Shown: positions 1 to 5,215 of the stretch, in pieces | Layout: every line of letters begins with the position of its first letter | How positions within the stretch are numbered: position 1 is the first letter of the stretch | Virus record (IMG/VR): IMGVR_UViG_3300008216_001513 | Coordinates: 1-26,757 of that record | Length of the DNA: 26,757 bases | Strand: one strand, 5' to 3' | From: a virus | Notes under the pieces: model-generated | Told to the model about the DNA's origin: nothing | Database searches by the model: none | The model's input: the letters and a program-made list of their open reading frames with translations, nothing else | Made by a program: the position numbers and the translations under genes

Positions 1-41
1 GGCCAAATGCTAGGTATTTTTTTACCAATTCGACACGGTTT

Positions 42-70
42 TTGACTTGGCCTGATAAAAATGTCATGAT
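42..70 (+). promoter_or_regulatory. Possible sigma-70 promoter for the left-hand small-gene module
   Basis: TTGACT at 42-47 is followed by a 17-nt spacer and CATGAT at 65-70 (5/6 and 4/6 matches to consensus). Transcription would start near 77, giving a leader of about 65 nt before the first gene. The match is much weaker than the other promoters in the window, so this is tentative. Confidence 0.3.
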
Positions 71-143
71 AAGGGCATTCAATCGGAGGGAGATATACCG
101 AGCTTGTCTACATTTATCAACTAGCCAAATAAGGAAAAATACA

Positions 144-353
144 TTGGCAACTAAAAAAGAAACAGAAGACATGATACCTACCAAAATAACCGACTCGTCC
201 GTGACTCTCAAGGCGGACGACTGGCGCGCGCCAGTCAAGACGGTATATGTACCTACACAACTGATACTTCAATGGACTGGGGGTAAGACTAAGGAAGATA
301 TTGACCTAAACCAAAGGTATGAATTAACCATTGGTTTAAAGGGGGGCAACTAA
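144..353 (+). CDS. Hypothetical protein, 69 aa
   Basis: I do not recognise this protein. I place the start at TTG 144 because AAGGAA at 131-136 lies 7 nt upstream, the same arrangement as the AAGGAAAAACA-ATG start at 1181. A start at 171 (ATG) would lack a clear ribosome-binding site, and upstream starts reach into the putative promoter. The product begins MATKKETED and is short, mixed in charge and soluble-looking, with a predicted beta-rich C-terminal half (VKTVYVPTQLILQW). It ends in a TAATG overlap with the next gene, so the two are probably translationally coupled. It sits among small phage genes, which suggests an accessory role, but nothing in the sequence shows a function. Confidence 0.6.
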   Translation: MATKKETEDMIPTKITDSSVTLKADDWRAPVKTVYVPTQLILQWTGGKTKEDIDLNQRYELTIGLKGGN

Positions 354-1057
354 TGGTCAAGATGCGCGAGAGATTCGACAGCTTAATAGACGTGCTAGAA
401 AAAAAGGCATGGCTAAAACGCACATGGGGCGGTGCGGGGGTTGCCCCGTACGAGGATACAGCCAGAACTGGCGCGTACACCTACAGAACAAGGCCCATCA
501 CCTATGCTGACTGCGAGGGTCTCTGCGCGTTGGGAGTGATAGACGAGTTTCTGGGCGCGCTCTACTGTAACCAGTCTATAACCTACTTTGACGAGGAAGA
601 ACTAGACGCGCTATCAAAACCAGTAGATGAACGCTTGCTAGACTGGTGGGATTCTATTCTCGTAAATGTGGGTCAAGAGTTTGCCCACCAAATATTTATG
701 AAGTGGAAATTTCCATACTTCAAGCAGGCGATTGACGATGGTCGAGTACACTATCTAACAGTCAAGAGTTGGACAACTATTTCAGCGTGTAACGATGCGG
801 AGTCAACTGTTAAAGCAGATATGCTTGACTTGCTCGGTGTTATTGACTTATACCCCCCATTTCAAGAAGTAAAGAACCTTACAAGAATGCCTACTTCCAA
901 AAAACTAGCACTAGCAAAACCTTATTATAAAAAGCAATGTAAACCAGAAACTAGAAAACTGGGTTACTATGCTCCTGAGATGGGCTATCTACATGAAGTT
1001 AACTTGTTGGAGATAGAAACACACATTAGGCTCCTGCGCGAGGCTAACATCCTCTAA
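353..1057 (+). CDS. Hypothetical phage protein, 234 aa
   Basis: The gene is preceded by AAAGGGG and starts at an ATG overlapping the previous stop (TAATG at 351-355). The protein looks soluble and globular, with several Trp/Tyr-rich acidic segments such as RLLDWWDSI and a basic Tyr/Lys-rich stretch in the last third. No catalytic motif, signal peptide or membrane segment is visible, and I do not recognise a family. It overlaps the next micro-gene by the same TAATG junction, so 144-1140 reads as one coupled operon. Confidence in coding is high because of length, ribosome-binding site and coupling; the function is unknown. Confidence 0.8.
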   Translation: MVKMRERFDSLIDVLEKKAWLKRTWGGAGVAPYEDTARTGAYTYRTRPITYADCEGLCALGVIDEFLGALYCNQSITYFDEEELDALSKPVDERLLDWWDSILVNVGQEFAHQIFMKWKFPYFKQAIDDGRVHYLTVKSWTTISACNDAESTVKADMLDLLGVIDLYPPFQEVKNLTRMPTSKKLALAKPYYKKQCKPETRKLGYYAPEMGYLHEVNLLEIETHIRLLREANIL

Positions 1058-1140
1058 TGCAACAGTTTGATGATTTTATTGCCTACATGGGCGCATTAAT
1101 TCTCGCGCTCTGCCTATGGTTAGGTAGGCGGAAAAGATAA
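1057..1140 (+). CDS. Small membrane peptide, 27 aa
   Basis: A micro-ORF starts at an ATG that overlaps the stop of the upstream gene (TAATG at 1055-1059). The peptide starts MQQFDDFIAYMGALIL and ends WLGRRKR. Residues about 8-22 are a continuous hydrophobic stretch (roughly one membrane span). The C-terminal RRKR would place that end in the cytoplasm by the positive-inside rule. Its size and form suit a phage single-span membrane effector, but holin, toxin and accessory roles cannot be separated from sequence alone. It ends just before the hairpin at 1144-1169. Coupling and the well-formed amphipathic architecture argue for a real gene; the small size keeps confidence moderate. Confidence 0.5.
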   Translation: MQQFDDFIAYMGALILALCLWLGRRKR

Positions 1141-1143
1141 AAA

Positions 1144-1169
1144 TTGGGGTAGTCTAACCACTACCCCAA
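1144..1169. terminator. Perfect 10-bp hairpin; terminator polarity on the minus strand
   Basis: TTGGGGTAGT (1144-1153) pairs perfectly with ACTACCCCAA (1160-1169) around a 6-nt loop. On the plus strand the stem is followed by AAGGAAAAACA and the ATG at 1181, so there is no U-tract. Read leftward, it is followed by TTTTTATCTTTT, which is intrinsic-terminator form. On the rightward mRNA it could instead be a processing or stabilising hairpin just upstream of the ribosome-binding site. Confidence 0.6.
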
Positions 1170-1180
1170 AAGGAAAAACA

Positions 1181-1717
1181 ATGGATTATAAGAGACAAAT
1201 TGAAGAGATTGTCCACGCTATAGCAGATTCGCCACTATACGAAACTATTGGCCAACTTGCGCGATTTGGACGGCTCAGAGCCGGTGTATTTGACCAACCC
1301 TTCCCAACGCAAGAAGATGTATTGAAGGGATGCGATGCGTTGGCGCATTCCCAACACTTGCAAGAAATTTTAGAACTACCAATAGCCAATGTGACATTGA
1401 CCGGTTACGAGTGTGGCTGCGTGTTGGGGTTTGTTGGATTTCACGAACTAGCAGGCGCGGTATGTGACGAGCATATTAAGAAGTTTACAGGTGTAAAATC
1501 CCCACTAGATTTTAGTCTTCAAACATTGAGAGACGCGCGCCACGAGATACGCAAGAGGTGGTTAGACTTGTTCGACCGGCACCATAGAGACAGGCACGAG
1601 TGGATAAAGGACGTCATAGAAAAAGAGGAATCTTGGCACACGCTAAGGGGCTGGGTCTCGGAGGATGATGAACAAACAAAACACGACACGATAGCGAGGA
1701 AATTACTTGATGACTAA
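1181..1717 (+). CDS. Hypothetical phage protein, 178 aa
   Basis: The gene starts at ATG 1181 with AAGGAAAAACA immediately upstream, directly after the perfect hairpin at 1144-1169. The product is soluble and mostly helical by composition. It has a short Cys/Gly segment in the middle (YECGCVLGFVGF) and a strongly charged C-terminal third rich in Arg, His, Asp and Glu (for example DRHHRDRHEW), which could bind metal or nucleic acid. No known motif is complete and I do not recognise the family. It overlaps the next gene by 8 bp. Coding confidence is high from its length, ribosome-binding site and neighbours; function is unknown. Confidence 0.8.
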   Translation: MDYKRQIEEIVHAIADSPLYETIGQLARFGRLRAGVFDQPFPTQEDVLKGCDALAHSQHLQEILELPIANVTLTGYECGCVLGFVGFHELAGAVCDEHIKKFTGVKSPLDFSLQTLRDARHEIRKRWLDLFDRHHRDRHEWIKDVIEKEESWHTLRGWVSEDDEQTKHDTIARKLLDD

Positions 1718-2024
1718 ATTCAATGGGTTCTCACGAGGTAATACATTAAACGAACAGCGTATGGTACGCACTTCAAAAAATGCTGAACCGTCAAAAATGC
1801 TAAGGGAAAAAGCAGAGAAACATAACATCTGTAACCCTAGTAATTTAGTGCGCGTAACCACTACCATAGAAGAGTTAGCAAGAGGAATGTCAATTAAGAC
1901 TTGTTGGGAATGCGGAATAGATACATTCGAGCTGGAAGAAGTAAGGAAATATAATGCTAAGAATCAATCTAAAACACTTGAACCCATACAGCGAGAAATT
2001 CTGGCAACGCTGGAAAATATATGA
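1710..2024 (+). CDS. Hypothetical protein with a CxxC motif, 104 aa
   Basis: I choose ATG 1710 over the adjacent in-frame TTG 1707 because GAGGA at 1696-1700 is correctly spaced from it. The protein begins MTKFNGFSRGNTLNEQ and is basic in its first half. The centre carries TCWECG, a single CxxC pair, plus one earlier Cys (NIC), so a full four-ligand zinc site is not obvious from one chain. The C-terminal tail is polar and probably helical. It overlaps the end of the upstream gene by 8 bp and so belongs to the same transcription unit. The function is unknown; a small DNA- or RNA-associated phage protein is possible but unproven. Confidence 0.7.
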   Translation: MTKFNGFSRGNTLNEQRMVRTSKNAEPSKMLREKAEKHNICNPSNLVRVTTTIEELARGMSIKTCWECGIDTFELEEVRKYNAKNQSKTLEPIQREILATLENI

Positions 2025-2075
2025 GATTCGCTCTCTGACTTGGGTTGTGGTGTACACATACAGGGAGAATAGCTA

Positions 2076-2348
2076 ATGGCTACACTATATAGGGCAAATG
2101 GGATAACGAGAGAAGTACATCCAGCAAATGGCGAGTATTTCACACTAAACGAGTTGCAAGACCACGTTGGCGGCACGGTAGAGAACATGCCAATTACTTA
2201 TCCAGAACGTGTAGAAAAAGGAATTGACTACCTATGTAATGAAAATGGTCTCGCCGAAATGCTACAACCTAATCAGTATATAACCGTTGTATTAGGTTAT
2301 ATCTGCTTAGGTGACATTCTAGAAGTTAAACACGAGGAGTGGTCATGA
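2076..2348 (+). CDS. DUF3846-like phage protein, 90 aa
   Basis: The gene starts at ATG 2076 with AGGGAG at 2061-2066. The sequence layout matches what I know of the DUF3846 family of small phage and plasmid proteins. A short N-terminal strand with a hydrophilic turn (YRANGITREVHPANG) is followed by FTLNELQDHVGG, then a NENGL segment near residue 52, then an ILGDI-type C-terminal strand (here LGYICLGDILEV). That family has no established biochemical role. The gene overlaps the next by ATGA (2345-2348). The family assignment is from remembered consensus, not a search; a profile search should hit DUF3846 across most of the length. Confidence 0.7.
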   Translation: MATLYRANGITREVHPANGEYFTLNELQDHVGGTVENMPITYPERVEKGIDYLCNENGLAEMLQPNQYITVVLGYICLGDILEVKHEEWS

Positions 2349-2536
2349 TTTGCCAATACTGCTATAAAAATAAGGTGGGAACTAGAACCAACCCTCGCGG
2401 CTATCACATAAGGAATAATCGTAGAAAAAATGCTCGTTTTATTACTGTCTGTACACCTTGCGAAGAAATCGTGGGCGGTGCTAACATGTCCCTCGCTGGA
2501 TATAAACAAACCAAACGAGGAGAATGGACAAAATGA
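2345..2536 (+). CDS. Small zinc-finger-like protein (two CxxC pairs), 63 aa
   Basis: I choose ATG 2345, which overlaps the upstream stop (ATGA) and has GAGGAG at 2334-2339 five bases upstream; an in-frame GTG at 2339 lies inside that site. The protein opens with MICQYCYKNK and has VCTPCEE about 30 residues later, giving a C-x2-C...C-x2-C zinc-ribbon ligand set. The linker is strongly basic with Arg, Asn and Lys (NNRRKNAR), which suits nucleic-acid contact. This is the typical build of tiny phage zinc-finger proteins that bind DNA, RNA or host proteins. The target cannot be read from sequence. Two more small CxxC proteins lie nearby (1710 and, leftward, 3283). Confidence 0.75.
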   Translation: MICQYCYKNKVGTRTNPRGYHIRNNRRKNARFITVCTPCEEIVGGANMSLAGYKQTKRGEWTK

Positions 2537-2880
2537 CAACGATACGCAAAGACAGCTACACATTTACACCTGATGACTTTCCGAAAGGCTACACGGTTAA
2601 ACAGCAATTCGACCACTACGAGGAACAGCGATATCTATTCATTATTGAGGCACTCTTCACACCATATGAGCGCGTGACCGAAAGACTCAAGACTAGATGG
2701 CACGGTCAAGGACTCAGGATGCCGTCACCATATACAGGCATTGGTCGTAGTATGCAGGACGATTTCAAGGCCTATCGGGCTAGATATGAAGAGGCAAACA
2801 AGGCGCGCCAACTCAATGAGACGGTGCGCTCGTGGTGGGGGAGTACCACAACATTTATTAAGACTGTGATGCGGGTCTGA
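2533..2880 (+). CDS. Hypothetical phage protein, 115 aa
   Basis: I start this gene at ATG 2533. It overlaps the previous stop in the ATGA arrangement used by the upstream pair, and its AGGAG (2518-2522) is 10 nt away. The earlier ATG at 2524 is only 1 nt from that site. The product starts MTTIRKDSYTF and is polar and helical in the middle (QFDHYEEQRYLF). It then has a basic, Tyr/Arg-rich C-terminal half (for example DDFKAYRARYEE). No family or motif is recognised and there are no membrane segments. It is the last gene before the strong terminator at 2914-2947, so it ends the left-hand operon. Confidence 0.75.
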   Translation: MTTIRKDSYTFTPDDFPKGYTVKQQFDHYEEQRYLFIIEALFTPYERVTERLKTRWHGQGLRMPSPYTGIGRSMQDDFKAYRARYEEANKARQLNETVRSWWGSTTTFIKTVMRV

Positions 2881-2913
2881 GTTTAAAGATAGGGTAAACC
2901 CTCACCACACTTG

Positions 2914-2947
2914 AAACCTCGGTAAAAATGCCGGGGTTTTCTTTTTG
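2914..2947 (+). terminator. Intrinsic terminator ending the left-hand operon
   Basis: AAACCTCGG (2914-2922) pairs with CCGGGGTTT (2931-2939) over 9 positions with one G-U pair, with an 8-nt A-rich loop, followed by TTTTCTTTTTG. It lies 33 bp past the last stop codon of the module and separates it from the terminase region. Confidence 0.9.
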
Positions 2948-3154
2948 CCTGCTATGCCGTTCATCTATTGGTGTTGTGTAGTTGCTATAGGCCAATTTAA
3001 CTAGGAAATATTTTTCCAACCACCAGTCGACCCTTTCCGTCTTTCCGCCTCACATTACGCAATACCGTTCCTCACACAAAATGTTGAAAAACTGGTCTTT
3101 TCCCCCCGAAAAATGTCCGTGTTTAGCTACAAAATGGCTCTTGAAAATTTTGAA
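2948..3154. other. Non-coding or weakly coding stretch between the convergent units
   Basis: No rightward gene with a ribosome-binding site is visible here. A rightward 60-codon frame at 3113-3295 lacks one and is antisense to a better leftward gene. Leftward, the frame of the 42-aa zinc-ribbon gene stays open for 34 further codons after its stop, to 3050. A 21-codon TTG frame (2997-3062) follows with a GAGGAA site. Because terminase genes begin just to the right, a packaging initiation site (pac or cos) could lie here, but I see no repeat array that shows one. Confidence 0.3.
2997..3062 (-). CDS. Possible cationic micro-peptide, 21 aa
   Basis: Read leftward, a TTG start at 3062-3060 is preceded by GAGGAA with a 5-nt spacer. 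It opens a 21-codon frame beginning MRNVRRKDGKGRL and ending GKIFPS. The peptide has seven Lys/Arg residues and one Asp. It lies downstream of the leftward promoter and zinc-ribbon gene, so it would be co-transcribed. It could also be the tail of a frame-broken longer gene. At this length chance is a serious alternative. Confidence 0.25.
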   Translation of the reverse strand: MRNVRRKDGKGRLVVGKIFPS

Positions 3155-3283
3155 TTAAATAACTGGCACGGTTGCGTCCGCGCGGCGAGCCGGGTCAGAG
3201 CAATCTACTGTGAATCCGCACGCCGGGCAGAAGATTTTGCACTTAATTACTATTACTTTCGCGCGGCAAAGGAAGCAAGTCAT
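3155..3283 (-). CDS. Leftward zinc-ribbon-like micro-protein, 42 aa
   Basis: This is the only well-supported minus-strand gene. ATG (3283-3281) is preceded by AAAGG with a 5-nt spacer. The peptide begins MTCFLCRAKVIVIKC, continues IFCPACGF and ends in a polar tail. Cysteines fall at residues 3, 6, 15, 19, 22 and 28, giving CxxC and CPxCG knuckles typical of a zinc ribbon. The start lies a few bases beyond the U-tract of the leftward terminator at 3295-3331. Expression would therefore need read-through of that terminator from the leftward promoter at 3431-3460. The family is unknown; small phage zinc ribbons often bind nucleic acid or host proteins. No other frame here has a comparable ribosome-binding site or motif. 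Confidence 0.65.
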   Translation of the reverse strand: MTCFLCRAKVIVIKCKIFCPACGFTVDCSDPARRADATVPVI

Positions 3284-3294
3284 AATTACCTTTG

Positions 3295-3331
3295 AAAAAG
3301 GAAGGAAACCTCGTGAGAGAGGCTCCCTTCC
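3295..3331 (-). terminator. Leftward intrinsic terminator / attenuator
   Basis: On the leftward transcript GGAAGGGAGCCUC (3331-3319) pairs with GAGGUUUCCUUCC (3312-3300) over 13 continuous positions including two G-U pairs, with loop UCUCAC, followed by UUUUU (3299-3295). On the plus strand the G-U positions become mismatches, so the structure belongs to the leftward RNA. It stands between the leftward promoter and the 42-aa zinc-ribbon gene, so it is either the 3' end of a small RNA or an attenuator. Confidence 0.85.
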
Positions 3332-3424
3332 CCTTGGTTGTGGGCGAAAACAGAGGGCCAGTTGCCTGACCCCCTGCCGAGGAGGAGTGGTGCGTTAGCA
3401 CCAGAGGGTGTCCAGTAAGGACAC
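3295..3424 (-). ncRNA. Novel structured phage small RNA or leader, about 130 nt
   Basis: A leftward promoter (TTGACA-18-TATAAT) should start transcription near 3424, exactly at the first hairpin. Four hairpins follow. P1 is GUGUCC/GGACAC (3424-3408). P2 is UGGUGC/GCACCA with loop UAAC (3403-3388). P3 is an 11-bp stem with two G-U pairs capped by a GCAA tetraloop (3376-3351). P4 is the 13-bp terminator stem with U-tract. All wobble pairs in P3 and P4 are G-U only when read leftward, which sets the strand. The linker between P2 and P3 reads CUCCUCCUCGG and is complementary to Shine-Dalgarno sequences. I do not recognise a known RNA class. It could be a free small RNA or a cis-acting leader of the zinc-ribbon gene. 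Confidence 0.8.
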
Positions 3425-3430
3425 ACATAC

Positions 3431-3460
3431 ATTATACCACGAGACTTGACCGCTTGTCAA
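3431..3460 (-). promoter_or_regulatory. Leftward consensus sigma-70 promoter
   Basis: Read leftward: TTGACA (3460-3455, 6/6), an 18-nt spacer, then TATAAT (3436-3431, 6/6). The predicted start, about 3424, coincides with the first base of hairpin P1 of the small RNA. The -35 overlaps that of the rightward promoter. Confidence 0.88.
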
Positions 3461-3474
3461 TGGTATGGTATAAT
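3446..3474 (+). promoter_or_regulatory. Rightward sigma-70 promoter for terminase genes
   Basis: TTGACC (3446-3451, 5/6), a 17-nt spacer, then TATAAT (3469-3474, 6/6). The predicted start is about 3481, the A of the TerS ATG. It shares TGGTATAAT with the leftward promoter and with the capsid-operon promoter at 19011-19039. Confidence 0.88.
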
Positions 3475-3480
3475 GTATGC

Positions 3481-3849
3481 ATGAATACACACGGAGGGGC
3501 GAGGCTCGGAGCCGGGCGTCCCAAGAAATCACAAAGCGTTGCAGTTGTAAATAAAAAATTACAGGCTGCTTTTACAGATGGCTTGGAAACAGTAGCCGAG
3601 AACTTCATCGACCTGTTGAACAAGTGCGCGGCTAATGCGATGAGTGAATCGAAGGATGCTGGCGCCGATAGGCGGTTTCTGGTCAAGCTACTTACTGATA
3701 CCGTGAAGATACCAGAAGATGAGAAAACACCTTACTACAAAATGATGCAGCAATGGGTAGCCCCTACACAGGTGAATATCAATGTGGACGGAGAAAGCAA
3801 GGGATATATTGAGGGAGTTGAAACTCGAGTTATCCCCGGAACAGAGTGA
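3481..3849 (+). CDS. terS: Putative terminase small subunit, 122 aa, leaderless mRNA
   Basis: Small terminase subunits recognise the phage DNA packaging site and hand it to the large subunit. The product begins MNTHGGARLGAGRPKKS, the basic GARxGAGRPKK opening common among phage TerS proteins. It has a helical body and a charged C-terminus, and its gene overlaps TerL by 68 bp. I choose ATG 3481. It is the only nearby ATG, and upstream in-frame starts such as TTG 3454 fall inside the promoter. The predicted transcription start is at 3481 itself, so the mRNA has no Shine-Dalgarno leader. The assignment rests on position, size and the N-terminal motif; no structure-level motif proves it. Confidence 0.75.
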   Translation: MNTHGGARLGAGRPKKSQSVAVVNKKLQAAFTDGLETVAENFIDLLNKCAANAMSESKDAGADRRFLVKLLTDTVKIPEDEKTPYYKMMQQWVAPTQVNINVDGESKGYIEGVETRVIPGTE

Positions 3850-5215
3850 CGTATTATTCCAAGGTAGCCGCCTTAAAATAATTGGTGGCGGCGAGGGCGC
3901 AGGAAAATCCTTTCTTGGCGCTCTTACTGGTGTCATACGTGCAATATCTGATGCACACGAGAATAACTACGACGAGAACCTATTATACTGGGTTGTTGGC
4001 GCGGACTTCGAGGACGCCAGAAAAGAACTAGAGTACATACACGAATGGTTAGACGACTTAGGACTGGTGAACAATGCTAAGACTTCCGTATCGACCCATA
4101 GAGACCAGAAGTGCATCCTCACCACCACCATTGGTGTTGTCTTCGAGACTGTATCAGGCTATGACCCAAAGAAGATTGGACGAGAGCAGCCCCAAGGAAT
4201 TATCGGATGCGAGATTAGCCGATGGACTAAGGAAGTCTGGGACAGATGTTATGGACGACTTGCTCGTCGATATCACCGAGGCTCTTGGGGATTCTTTAGT
4301 GGCTCATTTGAAACAAGCGAAGGCTGGTTTCCAGAGATGTGGGAGACAGGCCAATCAGGAAACGAACTAGATGTTACGAGCTTTTCACTTCCTGCATGGG
4401 CTAACCTATCAATATATCCGGGCGGCGAGAATGACGCTGCTATAAATCAGCTTCGGGCGCAGACAACAGAACCGCGCTTCCTAGCCCGGTACGGTGGTCA
4501 GCCGCATCCTCCAATAGACAGCGTGTTTCCAGAGTTCAAGCATGTTGTACATGTCGATTCTGCTGTAGAGTTTGACCCTAACGAGTCAACATACATATTC
4601 ATCGACCCCGGTGACCTAGTATATGCCTGCGAGTTTATACAGTTCATAGGTGATGAAGTCTGGGTAGTAGATGAGCTATACGTATCACACTGGACACATG
4701 AACAGGTAATGCAGGGTGTACAGAACAAGCCAGCATGGAATAACATCAAAGACGGAGTAATGGATATTGCAGGAACACAACATCATATGGGCCTTGGCAG
4801 CGCTTTTGAGGCATGGCACCGAGACACAGGTATCCAGATGTTCGTTAATAAATGGCCTGTTGATGCGGAGCTTGAAAGGCTTCGCTCGGTACTCTCCCTC
4901 AACCCTTCTACTGGACGCCCTAGACTCCGCATTAGCCCAAAGGCTCAAGGATTGATTACAGAGATGGGCGGTGGCGTCGCGCCGGTTGCAGGTATCAACA
5001 GATGGAAGATACGCAACGGCAAGCCCGAACCGCGCAATGACCATGCATGTAAAGCCTTATCCTATGGGTTGTTAGAGAAGTTTGGTACTACAAGAATAGA
5101 CGATAGAACAAGTATGGAATCAACATCCTACTTACGACCCAATAGCGGCGATAGTGTATATGATAGTGTGCTATGGCACAATCGTAAAGGAGTGAATCCG
5201 TGGCAGCCAAGCTAG
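3782..5215 (+). CDS. terL: Terminase large subunit (packaging ATPase-nuclease), 477 aa
   Basis: This is the motor that pumps DNA into the procapsid and cuts the concatemer. The N-terminal ATPase domain has the Walker A loop GGEGAGKS at residues 36-43. A Walker-B-like strand GIIGCEISRW lies at 139-148 with the probable catalytic Glu at 144; the usual Asp before it is Cys here. The C-terminal RNase-H-like nuclease domain shows YIFIDPGD (Asp275), VVDELY (Asp297/Glu298), MDIAG (Asp328) and NDHACKALSYGL (Asp420), the expected acidic set. The length is normal for the family. The gene starts inside the TerS gene with CAGGTG upstream and overlaps the portal gene by 16 bp. Confidence 0.93.
   Translation: MWTEKARDILRELKLELSPEQSDVLFQGSRLKIIGGGEGAGKSFLGALTGVIRAISDAHENNYDENLLYWVVGADFEDARKELEYIHEWLDDLGLVNNAKTSVSTHRDQKCILTTTIGVVFETVSGYDPKKIGREQPQGIIGCEISRWTKEVWDRCYGRLARRYHRGSWGFFSGSFETSEGWFPEMWETGQSGNELDVTSFSLPAWANLSIYPGGENDAAINQLRAQTTEPRFLARYGGQPHPPIDSVFPEFKHVVHVDSAVEFDPNESTYIFIDPGDLVYACEFIQFIGDEVWVVDELYVSHWTHEQVMQGVQNKPAWNNIKDGVMDIAGTQHHMGLGSAFEAWHRDTGIQMFVNKWPVDAELERLRSVLSLNPSTGRPRLRISPKAQGLITEMGGGVAPVAGINRWKIRNGKPEPRNDHACKALSYGLLEKFGTTRIDDRTSMESTSYLRPNSGDSVYDSVLWHNRKGVNPWQPS

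Larger units (their letters stand above)
3426..3479. repeat. 14-bp inverted repeat framing the divergent promoters
   Basis: CATACATTATACCA at 3426-3439 is the exact reverse complement of TGGTATAATGTATG at 3466-3479. Each arm contains a -10 box. Between them lies TTGACCGCTTGTCAA (3446-3460), a 5-bp palindrome overlapping both -35 boxes. The symmetry suits a dimeric repressor or activator controlling both directions at once. Confidence 0.85.

Noticed and set aside
1-52. GGCCAA / TTGGCC 6-bp inverted repeat at the left edge
   Set aside because: Too short to be distinguished from chance and cut by the window boundary.
2889-2903. AGGGTAAACCCT mini-hairpin upstream of the terminator
   Set aside because: Stem is only 4-5 bp with a tiny loop and no U-tract; the neighbouring 2914-2947 hairpin explains termination.
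3113-3295. Rightward 60-codon frame
   Set aside because: No ribosome-binding site, and it is antisense to the leftward zinc-ribbon gene whose Cys motifs and start signal are much better.
3243-3428. Leftward 61-codon frame starting at the leftward promoter
   Set aside because: Its start lies at or before the predicted transcription start and the frame runs through four stable hairpins and a terminator; it is better explained as structured RNA.
3044-3480. tRNA, tmRNA or RNase P RNA in the structured region
   Set aside because: No cloverleaf, T-loop GTTC motif or conserved cores; the hairpins are simple and linear.
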